The position numbers were made by a program, and so were the translations under genes. A DNA stretch of 64,000 bases from Sthenelais limicola (lineage: Eukaryota > Annelida > Polychaeta > Phyllodocida > Sigalionidae), in contig OW804095.1 of NCBI GenBank assembly GCA_942159475.1, positions 153,987,517-154,051,516 on the forward strand, written 5' to 3'. Each line of letters opens with the position of its first letter. The stretch's first letter is position 1. Shown here in pieces: positions 23,651 through 35,636 of this stretch. The notes beneath the pieces were generated by a model that did not search any database, was not told the origin of the DNA, and saw only the letters and a program-made list of their open reading frames with translations.

Positions 23651-24326
23651 CCAATGCCCTGTTGTAGACAAGTTAAGGGCCTGATCCACTGAGCCGATTA
23701 TCATGCAATCTTTTTTTTTGAAGATTAAATTTTTATTTTCACTGGGTTGGCATTATCCCAGTTGGGTTCTTCTAATGCGCCCAGTTTACAGGAAATATAT
23801 AGCTAAAAAACATGAAGTAAGAAAAACAACGTATCTGAACATAACTACAGTATCACTGAGGAAATCAGAGGATGATGAATTTTCATTGGAAAAGTGTTCA
23901 ATAGATTTACCTTGGTAATCACATACATAGAAAATTCTTACAGAATTAAGTGCAAAAGGATCCTCTGCGGCGCAAAATCGCATGAGAATCGGCTTGGTGG
24001 AAAAAACCCTTTAGACAGAAAGATAAAACTTTAGGCAGAAACATAGCCAGGACGCATTTCAAGCAGATTGATTTAGCGAAAACAGCCGCTGATGAGCGAT
24101 AATAAGTGAAGTCATCAAAACTATTTGGGCAGGCGTCCAATTACAAATGAGGATGTTTTAGATCCAAGCCCTGAAGCAAAACTAAACACATTCCCGCAAA
24201 TCGTTGGTGAAATTACTTGTAGATGAGTGGAAAAAGAATGGAACAAGAAGTAGAAAATGTTCAGCTTTTGACCGACGTTAACTGGAAGTGCTCATCACTA
24301 ATATTACAGATTCATCTTCCAATAAC
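23651..24326. other. unique stretch, no clear gene
   Basis: Short frames on both strands (60-71 codons) overlap one another. None has a recognisable domain. Confidence 0.4.
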
Positions 24327-24588
24327 ACTCTAGGTCCAAACCCCCAGATCACACTCTAGGTCCAAACCCCCAGATCACACTCTAGGCCCAAACCCCGAGA
24401 TCACACTCTAGGCCCAAACCCCCAGATCACACTCCAGGTCCAAACCCCCAGATCACACTCTAGGCCCAAACCCCCAGATCACACTCTAGGCCCAAACCCC
24501 GAGATCACACTCTAGGCCCAAACCCCCAGATCACACTCTAGGCCCAAACCCCCAGATCATGCTCTAGATCCAAACCCTCAGATCAGAT
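24327..24588. repeat. 26-bp tandem repeat (~10 copies)
   Basis: The unit is AGATCACACTCTAGGTCC plus AAACCCCC. GGTCC and GGCCC variants alternate in blocks, and the last copies are degenerate. Confidence 0.92.
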
Positions 24589-25339
24589 AAGAATGTTATG
24601 TCAGTGATTGGACACCTACTTCGCTAACCGGTTTTCTGGCCTTACCATCCTCCTATTCCAGGTTTTATCAGAATAGGGAAGGGGAGTTCAGCATTTATAC
24701 CAAAACTTCTGTTTAAGTTTCATGAATTATCAAAATGAAAAGTTGCGCAGATTGTGTTCATAATGTTGATGTGTTGACGAGACTAGTTCAGACATGGAGA
24801 CATTGAGTGCGACCCATCCCTCCCCCCGGCTAATTAGACTAGATCCAGGTACAATCGGCTTTTTAATTGAGTAACTAGCATTTTAATCAGATATATGGCT
24901 TTTTAATTAACTAATTGGCTTTTTAATTAAGTAATTCGAAGCTGTAGATTAAACTTTAAGATTAAACCAGGGAGGATGTGGTTGTTATTAAAAATAAAAA
25001 TGATTCTGGTAGTTTATGATTTAAGAGAAATGTTTTTGTGTATGCTAACTTAAGGTCCTACCTGTGTTGCAAAGGCATAAATATGAAATGGAACACGGTA
25101 AAAGTCAGTTTTATTATGAGAAGAATATTTTATTACTATTATTGATCAAAGTTTTGATAAACAGAAATGACAAATTGTGCGATGTGAATTAAAGAAATTC
25201 CTTTTCGTCATCAAAGGCTATGGTGCGTGTTGCACAAAGGTTGGTTGAATCAAGAAATATCCCATGAAAGAAAAAATACAAATTACAATGTCTGTCCTCC
25301 TAAACTGAAGGAACTGGTTTTTATTTTTAAAAAAAGCCA
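24589..25339. other. unique AT-rich stretch with TTTTTAATTA repeats
   Basis: Around 24850-24930, GGCTTTTTAATT recurs several times as a loose repeat. No gene is seen. The frame starting near 25227 runs into the next repeat. Confidence 0.45.
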
Positions 25340-25745
25340 GGACTCTCTTCTAAAAAGTCAGCCCCTTCCCATAAAAATCATGCCTTTTCTCCTAAAAAGC
25401 ATGACCCCTCCCATAAAAGCCAATCCCTGTCCTACAAAGGCAGCCCCCTCTCCTAAAAAGAATGCCTTCTTCCCTAAAAGGTCTGCCCCCGAGTTTGTCA
25501 GCTAAACCCCACCCCTCCACCTATAAGGCCCCTCCCCCTCCCCCAGTAAGCCCCACCCCCTCCACCAGTTAGCCCCACCCCCTCCACATATAAGGCCCCT
25601 CCCCCCCAGTAAGCCCCGCCTCGTCCCCCAGTAAGCCCCGCCCCCTCTACCTATAAGGCCCCTCCCCCTCCTGCAGTAAGTCCCACCCCTCCCCCAGTAA
25701 ACCTCTCCCCCTCCCCCAGTAACCCCCCCCCCCCCCAGTAAGGTC
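25340..25745. repeat. degenerate C-rich tandem repeats
   Basis: The first part repeats a CCCCTCCCATAAAAGCC theme and the second a CCCCTCCCCCAGTAAG theme. Unit length varies, at about 20-28 bp. It is strongly strand-asymmetric (C on plus). Confidence 0.8.
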
Positions 25746-25764
25746 TACGACCTGTCCCACCTAT

Positions 25765-25990
25765 ACATCCTGGCCGGGCATGCGCAATGAGGCTGTTAAG
25801 GAGTTTTTAAGGACGTCACAAATCATAAACTTGTCAACCACGCCACGCAAGTCCTTGCTGGTTATTTATGCCCGCCGCACACCGCGCCCAGCACAACCCG
25901 GCCCCCGCCCGGGTCTGCGGTAGACGTCAGTCCGTAATAGAGCCGTATTGTTAGGGCGCACATGAACACGGGCCCACAAATCTCTCACAG
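25765..25990. promoter_or_regulatory. CpG-rich promoter-like island
   Basis: This short non-repeat GC-rich segment stands out from AT-rich surroundings. It has a GCATGCGCAATG motif (NRF1-like), two GACGTCA/GACGTCAC motifs (CRE-like), and a TATTTATGC element. No transcript start or coding exon is evident beside it, so promoter activity is inference from motif content only. Confidence 0.2.
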
Positions 25991-26136
25991 TTTATGAGAC
26001 ATGCTGTAGTTGCCACTGGTTGCTGCCAGGATTGGGAGTTGTTTTGTTCTTAGTCTTTAATTAAATCAGCCGGGGATATATCCCGGGGAGGTTCCAGATC
26101 CTCCTGACGCGCCAAGGATTACACTTACAATTATAT

Positions 26137-26373
26137 GGGTCAGATTTTCAGAAAATGTACAATTCAACTTCGCCAATCTTCTCAAATAAGCCCTATTTCA
26201 GACGAAAATAAAGTTCAAAATACAGTTCAACCTAACCAAACAGATTGCTAGAATCAATGTGATACCGAATATACTCGAATTTACCTAGAATTTACCTAAT
26301 TGCAGCCTAATTTAGCAGAATTTACTAAAATTGTGTACAGCTGCCAATTGTACATTTTCTGAAAATCTGACCC
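26137..26373 (-). mobile_element. M2 MITE, copy 3
   Basis: Ends GGGTCAG...CTGACCC, flanked by ATAT on both sides. Subfamily A in reverse orientation relative to copy 1. Confidence 0.88.
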
Positions 26374-26474
26374 ATATATTTAAACACATTGTGTCTGGGA
26401 ATGGGAGAAACTAGGAGATCCTACATAAGTAATATTGATAAATTCTTTATTTGCAAGACTAAGGGATCCACATT

Positions 26475-26885
26475 TGTGATGGGTTTTAGGAAAATGAGTC
26501 ACAAGTTGCAAAAAATTGTTATTTCTAAAAGTGATTTATTTACAGGATATATTTGTGGGAATGTTTTAATATTTGGAATGTTTAAAGCCTTCTGAAGCCT
26601 GTATACATGTACCGAACTTCAGGACAGTGTAATAAATATCTCCATGTATTTCTAGGGTTGTCGTAATGAATATATTTAGCTACTTTACTAATAATCGCTC
26701 ACCCCAAAATACTGCAACCTTTGTTTTCAATAATAAAAATATCAAACTTAAAATATAGAAATACATATTAAATGTCCTACTGTTTACTATCATTAGAATC
26801 GGCTTGATCTTATCATTTCAAATATAATAATATCTCAAAATCCATTTTTTGCGACTTATGACTCATTTCCCTAAAACGGATCACA
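26475..26885 (+). mobile_element. M1 TIR element, copy 6
   Basis: Runs from TGTGATGGGTTTTAGG to GGATCACA (411 bp), flanked by TT on both sides. The interior is colinear with the other copies. Confidence 0.82.
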
Positions 26886-27082
26886 TTGTGTAATGGTCTT
26901 CAGATTGATGATCTGGTCTTCCAGTGCATGCCATGCTACACACCTGGTAGAAACCAAGTACAATGTAATATAATGTGACATGAAAGTGGTGGGTATTGAG
27001 GATGAACAATACTATTACAATAACATATAATACAGCGAGGTGACAGACAATCTATCAATGTAGTTTACAAAGCTCCACATTC

Positions 27083-28060
27083 TCCTCCTGTACCCCCTCC
27101 TCTTCCTCCCCTTCTCCTCTCCTCCACCTCTTCCTCCCCTTCTTCTCTCCTCAACTCCTTCTCCCCTTCTTCTCTCCACATCCTCCTCCTCCCCTTCTCC
27201 TCTCCTCCACCTCCTCCTCCCCTTCTTCTCTCCTCCATCTCTCCCTCCTCTTTTTCTCCCCTCCACCTCTTCCTCCCCTTCTTCTCTCGTCCACCTCTTC
27301 CTCCCCTTCTTCTCTCCTCCACCTCTTCCTCCCCTTCTTCTCTCCTCCTCCTCTTCCTCCCCTTCTCCTCTCCTCCACCTCTTCCTCCCCTTCTTCTCTC
27401 CTCAACTCCTTCTCCCCTTCTTCTCTCCACATCCTCCTCCTCCCCTTCTCCTCTCCTCCACCTCCTCCTCCCCTTCTTCTGTCCTCCATCTCCCCCTCCT
27501 CCCCTTCTTCTCTCCTCCACCTCTTCCTCCCCTTCTTCTCTCCTCCTCCTCTTCCTCCCCTTCTCCTCTCCTCCACCTCCTCCTCCCCTTCTTCTGTCCT
27601 CCATCTCCCCCTCCTCCTCTTCTCCTCTCCTCCATCTCTTCCTCCCCTTCTCCTCTCCTCCACCTCTTCCCCCCTTCTTCTCCACCACTCCCTCCTTTTC
27701 TTCTCTCCTCCACTTCTTCTTCCTCTTCTTCTTTCTTCCATCTCTTCCTCCCCTTCTTCTCCCCTCAACCTCCTCCTCCCCTTCTCCTCCATCTCCTCCT
27801 CCCCTTCTTCTCTCCTCCACCTCTTCCTCCCCTTCTTCTCTCCTCCACCTCTTCCTCCTCATCTTCTCTCCTCCACCTCTTCCTCCCCTTCTTCTCTCCT
27901 CCACCTCTTCCTCCCCTTCTTCTCTCGTCCACCTCTTCCTCCCCTTTTTCTCCCCTCCACCTCCTCCTCCCCTTCTTCTCCCCTCCACCTCTTCCTCCCC
28001 TTCTTCTTTCCTCCACCTCCTTCTCCTCCTTCCTTTCTCCTCCACCTCCTTCTGCCCTTC
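27083..28060. repeat. 28-bp polypyrimidine tandem repeat
   Basis: The unit is about 28 bp (CTCTTCCTCCCCTTCTTCTC plus TCCTCCAC), almost purely C/T on plus. Because 28 is not a multiple of three, all three minus frames cycle through the same glutamate/arginine/glycine-rich pattern, which explains the several overlapping frames there. No gene is implied. Confidence 0.95.
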
Positions 28061-28117
28061 TACACTTCTCCCATCTTCTACAACTTATTTACGCCCTATT
28101 ATTGTCCATATCATTTG

Positions 28118-28345
28118 CTATCCCCTCACTGCCTCTACCTCCCCCCTCTACCCCCTCCCTCTACCCCCCCCCCCCTCTACCCCCTCCCTCTACCCCCTCC
28201 CTTTATCCCCCCCCTCTACCCCCTCCCTCTACCCCCCCTCTACCCCCTCCCTCTACCCCCTCCTCTACCCCCTCTCTACCCCCTCTCTACCCCCTCTCTA
28301 CCCCCCCTCCCTCTACCCCCCCCCCCCCCAACACCTCCTCCTCCT
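28118..28345. repeat. CTACCCCCTCC simple repeat
   Basis: Near-perfect CCCCCTCTACCCCCTCCCTC repeats with C runs up to 12. Proline-rich plus frames are artefacts. Confidence 0.9.
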
Positions 28346-28439
28346 TGGTGTCAGTGATAGGAAGGAATTGGTATGCGCGGGGTTCACACTTATACTTTCA
28401 TGGGCTGCATATAAGGAGCATATCAGAAGTAGAGCCATC

Positions 28440-28765
28440 ATCCATCTCTGTCTCTCTCACTCTCTCCCCCCCCCCCCCCACCCTGCCTCCCCCACCCTGC
28501 TCCCTCCATCTCTGTCTCTCACACTCCCTCCCCCCCTGCCTCCCCTCCCCCACCATCTCTGTCTCTCTCACTCCCTCCATCTCTGTCTCTCTCACTCCCT
28601 CCATCTCTGTCTCTCTCACTCTTCCTTCTTCTCACTTCCTTCCCATCTCTCCCCCTCCCGCCCTCTCCTCCCCCACCCTGCCTCCCTCCCCTCCCCCACC
28701 CTGCCTACCCCCATCTCTGTCTCTCACACTCCCGCTTCCCCTCTCCACCCCCTCCCCCTCCCTCC
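28440..28765. repeat. C/T-rich repeat with TCTCTGTCTCTC units
   Basis: Blocks of CATCTCTGTCTCTCTCACTC separated by C runs. Low complexity. Confidence 0.85.
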
Positions 28766-29572
28766 TACCTACAATGCCTAGTGTATAGTATAGGCGCTTC
28801 TTTATAAGATCTGTACAATTACAAACCAGCCAATAGTCCTTTAGATTATTCCAAATAGACAACAAATTCCCTGTTAAAATATTTGCTTCAAACAACTAGA
28901 AATTGACACAGCTGTCATGCAAGATCTTAGTCGCAGGTTATTTACAAAAGTCTGTTTGCTGCAAATTGTTATTGCCAACCTACTAATAATGTTCACTACA
29001 AGAAACCGATTCAAACGAGCGAATTTATATTCTACCAGGCGTTCTCTACAGCTGCTATTTAAATCGGAATAAAATTGACACTCAATTTTCTAAATGATTG
29101 ATTAATAAAAATAGGTTTTAAATGAAATAAATAAAGATATCTTTATCTTGATGAGCATTGAATGGATCGGCAATGAATAGACCACGAAAAACACATATCC
29201 ACAGAAGGTAGTTTAGAAAGCAGCCTTTACATAGGATTCCTCAATATAAGGTGATTGGTAGGGACTGAAGAGACCACAACATAGAAAACAACATTTTCAC
29301 ATAACAAAGTTCAGAATGTAGCTTTAATATAGCATTTAGACATATGCCTGGTGGCTCCCCTGCCGGCCAGACGCGGGCCAACTGGTGGTTGGACGATGGT
29401 TGAGCAGGAATGGCCACACCATGATCAAATGAGACGCATGCAACGAAATGTATCGATTCTAAAGCTCATGCATGTATTAAATAACGGCCATCCTCAGCCT
29501 GGCTTGTAGAGTGGGACTATAGCTGCTGCGGCACTGGGCGATATTACACAACTAGCGGGCCGAGGTAAACAC
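28766..29572. other. unique sequence
   Basis: AT-rich, then moderately GC-rich near 29350-29570. I see no conserved domain or exon. Confidence 0.45.
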
Positions 29573-29749
29573 GTGCACCTAGTACCCAGCCCAGCCGCTA
29601 GTTGTCTTGTTTTAACTTGCCCTGATTCTCAAGATGAAAGCCCCGTAGCTCGCTTCTCTCATCTCCCTCCTCCTGTGTCTTCATTCCCTGGTCTACCCAG
29701 GAGGAGCCTAGTCCTTGACCTGTCTAATTCTCATGTACCTCCTCAAGTA

Positions 29750-31200
29750 TTACCTCCTGTACCTGCTCCTGTACCTGCTCCTGTACCTGCTCCTGTACCT
29801 GCTCCTGTACCTGCTCCTGTACCTGCTCCTGTACCTGCTCCTGTATCTGCTCCTGTACCTGCTCCTGTACCTGCTCCTGTACATGCTCCTGTACCTGCTC
29901 CTGTACCTACTCCTGTACCTCCTCCTGTACCCCTCCTGTACCCCCTCCTGTACCTGCTCCTGTACCTGCTCCTGTACCTGCTCCTGTACCCCCTCCTGTA
30001 CCTGCTCCTGTACCTGCTCCTGTACCTGCTCCTGTACCTGCTCCTGTACCTGCTCCTGTACCTGCTCCTGTACCTGCTCCTGTACCTGCTCCAGTACCTC
30101 CTCCTGTACCCCCTCCTGTACCTGCTCCTGTACATGCTCCTGTACATGCTCCTGTACCTGATCCTGTACCTGCTCCTGTACCTGCTCCTGTACCTGCTCC
30201 TGTACCTGCTCCTGTACCCCCTCCTGTACTTGCTCCTGTACCTGCTCCTGTACCTGCTCCTGTACCCGCTCCTGTACCCCCTCCTGTACCCCCTCCTGTA
30301 CCTGCTCCTGTACCTGCTCCTGTACCTGCTCCTGTACCCCCTCCTGTACCCCCTCCTGTACTTGCTCCTGTACCTGCTCCTGTACCTGCTCCTGTACCCC
30401 CTCCTGTACCCCCTCCTGTACCCCCTCCTGTACCTGCTCCTGTACCTGCTCCTGTACCTGCTCCTGTACCCCCTCCTGTACCCCCTCCTGTACTTGCTCC
30501 TGTACCTGCTCCTGTACCCGCTCCTGTACCCCCTCCTGTACCTGCTCCTGTACCTGCTCCTGTACCCCCTCCTGTACCTGCTCCTGTACCTGCTCCTGTA
30601 CCTGCTCCTGTACCTGCTCCTCTACCTGCTCCTGTACCTGCTCCTGCACCTCCTCCTGTACCCCCTCCTGTACCCCCTCCTTTACCTGCTCCTGTACCTG
30701 CTCCTGAACCTGATCCTGTACCCCCTCCTGTACCTGCTCCTGTACCTGCTCCTGTACCTGCTCCTGTACCTGCTCCAGTACCTGCTCCTGTACCTGCTCC
30801 TGTACCTCCTCCTGTAGCCCCTCCTGTACCTACTCCAGTACATGCTCCAGTACCTGCTCCTGTACCTGCTCCTGTACCTCCTCCTGTACCTCCACCTGTA
30901 CCTGCACCTATACCCCCCTGTACATGCTCCTGTACCCGCTCCTGTACCTGCTCCTGTACCTGCTCCTGTACCTTCTCCTGTGCCTGCTCCTGTACCCCCT
31001 CCTGTACCTCCTCCTGTACCTGCTTCAGTACCTCCTCCTGTACAACCTCCTATACCTGCTCCTGTACCCCCTCCTGTATACCTACTCCTGTACCTGCTCC
31101 TGTACCCCTCCTGTACCTGCTCCTGTACCTGCTCCTGTACCTGCTCCTGTAGCCCGACCTGTACCTCCTCCAGTACATGCTCCCATACCTCCTCCTGTGC
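29750..31200. repeat. 12-bp CTCCTGTACCTG repeat (~120 copies)
   Basis: The dominant unit is CTCCTGTACCTG, with CTCCTGTACCCC the main variant. Period 12 keeps proline/valine/alanine or leucine/tyrosine frames (plus) and VQEQ frames (minus) open. Single-base losses (for example near 29930) switch the open frame, which argues against coding constraint. Non-repeat sequence at 29573-29750 is open in the same frame from a GTG but shows no family signature. Confidence 0.95.
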
Positions 31201-32204
31201 CCCTCCTCCTCTATTCCGCTATATTCAACATTAAAGCAGGTTCCATAGAGAAATATCCACTTTCCCAGCTCTATCCCTAACCCTTCCATCATGACGTCAC
31301 ACAATCACGTCACGTGTGACACAATAACGTCACGTGTGACACATGTGCGTCTTCCTGTGTACACGAGCCGCCATGTTTGCGTGTCAAGGCCAGAGCGAGG
31401 CTGGCATGGAAAGCTGACTTTTCCATGAAAGATGGTTTTTCAATAGTTTTTGATGCAGTGTGGGTTTTTCTAGTTTGCCGGCCTTGAAGCGTGTTGGCCT
31501 TGTACCAGGCCGCATCACTTGTATTACTACGCACATCTAGGGTTGTGCTCAGCTTTTATCCTTCCTCACTCTGCACTACTTTCACGCTTTTAATGCATTT
31601 CCCAGTATAAAAGACAATGCCGGGATTTAAAAAAATGTTTACGCATTCGTGGAAAGTTCTGGGTTAGGCTTTTAAGATAAGTTATTTATATATGCCACGC
31701 CTGCTGTACACATGTGGGTGACGTCATTTGAACACGTACAGTTGAGCCTCACCAAACTCTGAAAGAACTTTAAAGACAAAAAAAAGACAAGAAAGAGGTT
31801 CATAGTATAATTCAGCATACACAAACATGTAATATCTAATGTGGCCAGGTTTACATATTATTCATAATCATTTTTTCGGTGTAATCTAATAAAATTCACT
31901 AAATGTATAGAGTTGCCAATTGTACAAATAACCCTTATAAATAATGTATACCATTGTAGAGTTGTACCCATGTGGTCATACTTTACCTGTGCCAGTAGCG
32001 TGACTAATATCTGACTGGGTGTATAATAGAGTGTAAAGACCAACCTGAGTGTATGATAGGGTAATGCTATACAGCTGGAGTCCGCTGTCTATCTACCAGC
32101 TAGCCCCCCAATACAACTGTATTGCAGTAATACTAGTGTGTGATACGGGCGGGTAATACTAGTGAGGGGCATACTAGTCATTAGCTGTTGATATGTGCAC
32201 CCTC
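31201..32204. other. unique stretch with CRE and E-box motifs
   Basis: A TGACGTCA at 31292-31299 is followed by two copies of ACGTCACGTGTGACACA (near 31308 and 31328). Another TGACGTCA lies near 31720. Otherwise the DNA is AT-rich and without a gene that I can support. Confidence 0.4.
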
Positions 32205-32510
32205 CCCCTCTCCCCACCCCCTCCCCCTGCCCCTGCCCCTGCCCCCTGCCCCTCTCCCCCTGCCCCTCTCCCCCTGCCCCTCTCCCCCTGCCCCTCCCCT
32301 CCCCCTCTCCCACTGCCCCTCCCCCCTGCCTCTGCCCCTCCCCCCTGCCCCTGCCCCTGCCCCTTACCCCTGCCCTCCCCCTGCCCCTGCCCCTACGCCC
32401 TGCCCCTCCCCCTGCCCCTTCTCCCTGCCCTGCCCTCCCCCTCCCCCGCCCTCTCCCCCCATCCCCCTCTCCCCCTCTACCCCGTTTCCCCCCTCCCCCT
32501 ATCGCCTCGT
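32205..32510. repeat. CCCCTGCCCCTCTC-type C-rich repeat
   Basis: Low-complexity repeats of CCCCTGCCCCT and CTCCCCCTG. The open proline/leucine frames are artefacts. Confidence 0.9.
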
Positions 32511-32565
32511 TCTAGCTTCCCAGCTGTGGTGGCGCGACCTAGCGGCCAATCAATGAGTAATCGAC

Positions 32566-32763
32566 ATGGCTGAGGTGAAAAGCTTGTCAGGAAGGAAGGA
32601 CATAGGTAGGACATTTGTAGACACGATGAGACGGGTGGGGGCGGGGGGCGAGGGGGGGCCGTGGAGGAGGTGGAGGCCGGGGGGCGGGAGAGGCGGGGGA
32701 GGCGGGGGGGGGGGGGGAGGCCGGGGGGGGGGGAAGGGGCAAGGTGGAGGAGGTGGAGCATGA
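32566..32763 (+). CDS. doubtful 65-codon frame ahead of a G-rich tract
   Basis: The ATG at 32566 (context CGACATGGCT) starts a frame whose first ~25 codons are non-repetitive (MAEVKSLSGRKDIGRTF...). It then becomes pure glycine/arginine from the G-rich simple repeat. A CCAAT motif lies just upstream. It could be a first exon, but nothing else supports it. Confidence 0.12.
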   Translation: MAEVKSLSGRKDIGRTFVDTMRRVGAGGEGGPWRRWRPGGGRGGGGGGGGGGRGGGKGQGGGGGA

Positions 32764-33015
32764 AGGGTTTGGTGAGGTGAGGGGGGGGGGGCAGGAGGGG
32801 GAGCATGAAGGGGTTGGTGAGGAGGGATCAGGAGAAGGAGGAGAGAAGTCGAAGGAGGGGGAAGAGAGAAGGAGGGCTAGGGAAAGAAGGTAAGGGGAAG
32901 GAGGAGGAGAAAAAGGAGGTGGATCAGGTGTAGGAGGAAAAGAAGAAGAAAAAAAGCAGAAGAATGAAGGAGGAGGAGGAGGATCAAAAAGAAGTGGAAG
33001 TAAGAGGAAAATGAT
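32635..33015. repeat. G-rich then purine-rich tract
   Basis: Long G runs (up to 13) with GGAGGTGGAGG repeats grade into GGAGGAGAAAAAGG purine sequence. It is adjacent to the C-rich tract at 32205-32510 and roughly complementary in composition. Confidence 0.9.
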
Positions 33016-33199
33016 CTGCTGGTCCATTAGACATATTTAGGCATATTAAACAGACAAATATTAGACATATTAAAGTTGTCCATAGTTGTGCCAAGCACGG
33101 CATAAGTTGACCAGGTCTGGCCAGCTCTAGAGGTAGCCATACTTTACACCCTCTAGTTGTGGATATATTGTCTCACACACTGAGGCCAGGGTAAGATAT

Positions 33200-33422
33200 G
33201 GATCAGATTTTTAGAAAATGTACATTTCAAATTCGTCAATCTTCTCAAATAACCCGCATTTTAGACAAAAATGCAGTTTAAGCTAACCAAACTGATTGCT
33301 AGAATCAATGCAATGCCGAATATACTCGAATTTACCTAGTATTGACTAAATTGCAGCCTAATACAGCAGAATTTTTTAAATCTCTACAGCTGCCAATTGT
33401 ACATTTTCTGAAAATCGGACCC
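33200..33422 (-). mobile_element. M2 MITE, copy 4
   Basis: Ends GGATCAG...CGGACCC, with ATAT on the left and ATGT on the right. Subfamily A, with small internal deletions. Confidence 0.82.
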
Positions 33423-33854
33423 ATGTATTGTCTTACACACTTAGGCTGGTGTAAGATATATTTATGTGTAAGAACTTTCTGGCTTCAAAGGCAGGATCGA
33501 CCTTTGGTGACCTTTGATGCCCACCACCGTGTGGAGCCACTAGTGCCTCTGCGCATGACTGGTGGTTATTGCTTCTTCTCTTTCTCTTTGCTTATTCAAA
33601 ATCTATGTCATTCAGGCTTACACCTGGCACGGCGTGTTTTGACCTTAAACTAATTCTAATTATTGTCATTATATAAAGCAGAACAAAATCTGCAAAGCAT
33701 TAATTTCAATAGGCCTACTTATAATTTCAAACCTACAATATTCTGATATCCGTCCATATTGTAACTATAATACAGGCTTTAGGTACATCTTGGAAGACCT
33801 GGAAAAATTGCATTTTTTAGAAATGAGTTGTGCTTGATAAAGCAATGCAGTTAG
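33423..33854. other. unique spacer
   Basis: A 103-codon plus frame (33342-33653) starts inside the M2 copy and is not convincing. No gene is supported. Confidence 0.4.
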
Positions 33855-35315
33855 ATCGGCCCATAGATCCCCCCATAGATCCCCCCATAGATCCCCCCGT
33901 AGATCCCCCCATAGATCCCCCCATAGATCCCCCCATAGATCCCCCCATAGATCCCCCATAGATCCCTCCATAGATCCCCCATTGGTCCCCCATAGATCAC
34001 CCCATAGATCCCCCCATATATCCCCCATAGATCCCCTCCATAGATCCCCCCCATAGATCCCCCATATATCCCCCCATATATCCCCCCATAGATCCCCCCA
34101 TAGATCCCCCCATAGATCCCCCATATATCCCCCCATAGATCCCCCCATAGATCCCCCCATAGATCCCCCATAGATCCCCCCATAGATCCCCCCATAGATC
34201 CCCCATATATCCCCCCATAGATCCCCCCATAGATCCCCCCATAGATCCCCCATATATCCCCCCATAGATCCCCCATAGATCCCCCCATAGATCCCCCCAT
34301 AGATCCCCCATATATCCCCCCATAGATCCCCCCATAGATCCCCCATATATCCCCCCATAGATCCCCCCATAGATCCCCCCATAGATCTCCCCATAGATCC
34401 CCCATATATCCCCCCATAGATCCCCCCAAAGATCCCCCATAGATCCCCCCATAGATCCCCCCATAGATCCCCCCATAGATCCCCCATAGATCCCCCCATA
34501 GATCCCCCCATAGGTCCCCACATAGATCTCCCCATAGATCCAATATATATCCCCCATAGATCCCCCCATAGATCCCCCCATAGATCCCCCCCATAGATCC
34601 CCCCCATAGATCCCCCATATATCCCCCCATAGATCCCCCATATATCCCTCCATAGGTCCCCCATAGATCCCCCATATATCCCCCATAGATCCCCCCATAG
34701 ATCCCCCCATAGATCCCCCCATATATCCCCCCATAGATCCCCCCATAGATCCCCCATAGATCCCCCCATAGATCCCCCCATAGATCCCCCATAGATCCCC
34801 CATAGATCCCATATATATCCCCCATAGATCCCCCCATAGATCCCCCCATATATCCCCACATAGATCCCCCCATAGATCCCCCCATATATCCCCCCATAGG
34901 TCCCCCATAGATCCCCCCATAGATCCCCCCATAGATCTCCCCATAGATCCCCCCATAGATCCCCCCATAGATCCCTTCATAGATACCCCCATAGATCTCC
35001 CCATAGATCCCCCCATAGATCCCCCCATAGATCCCCCCATAGATCCCCCCATAGATCTCCCCATAGATCCCATATATATCCCCCATAGATCCCCCCCATA
35101 GATCCCCCCATAGATCCCCCCATAGATCCCCCCATAGATCCCCCCATAGATCCCCCCATAGATCCCCCCCATAGGTCCCTCCATAGATCCCCCCATATAT
35201 CCCCCCATAGATCCCCATATATCCCCCCATAGATCCCCCCATAGATCCCCCCATATATCCCCCCATAGATCCCCCCATAGATCCCCCCATAGGTCCCTCC
35301 ATAGATCTCCCTGCT
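33855..35315. repeat. 12/11-bp ATAGATCCCCCC repeat
   Basis: Units are ATAGATCCCCCC (12 bp) and ATAGATCCCCC (11 bp), with ATATATCC and AGGTCCC variants. The mix of unit lengths rotates the reading frame, so all three minus frames carry GGIYGG/GGSMGG/GDLW patterns. These are artefacts. Confidence 0.96.
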
Positions 35316-35488
35316 GCCAGAGTTGTCTATACCTGCAGCAGTCTACCCCCACTACCTAATTTCTTTCTAATGATAATGTGGTTTAGATTTAGACTTAGAA
35401 ACTTTTATTGTTGAACATGTCTCTATCAGGAAACCTATCTCGAACATATTGGTTTTACATTTGTATTTCCAACGTACAGATCCCCAGT

Positions 35489-35600
35489 CGTGATGTTCCA
35501 GGAAAATGAGTCACAAGTCGCAAAATTGATATTGTTCAAAGTGATTTATTCACAGGATCTCCTTGGCTGAATGTTTTCATTTTGGGGATGCATATATATA
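35489..35600 (+). mobile_element. M1 copy 7, left part (interrupted by M3)
   Basis: GTGATGTTCCAGGAAAATG to CATTTTGGGGATG matches the first quarter of M1. The remainder resumes at about 36240 after the inserted M3 element. Confidence 0.75.
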
Positions 35601-35636
35601 TATACATTGTGCTGGTTGTAGCAGGAATACATATAG

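Noticed and set aside
29573..30817. PVPA-repeat protein of 414 codons
   Set aside because: It starts at a GTG, and the repeat frame changes at a single-base loss near 29930. It is consistent with the 12-bp simple repeat.
33851..35302. 483-codon glycine/tyrosine-rich frame resembling a silk or shell protein
   Set aside because: The 11/12-bp unit mix puts the same pattern in all three minus frames, so there is no coding constraint.
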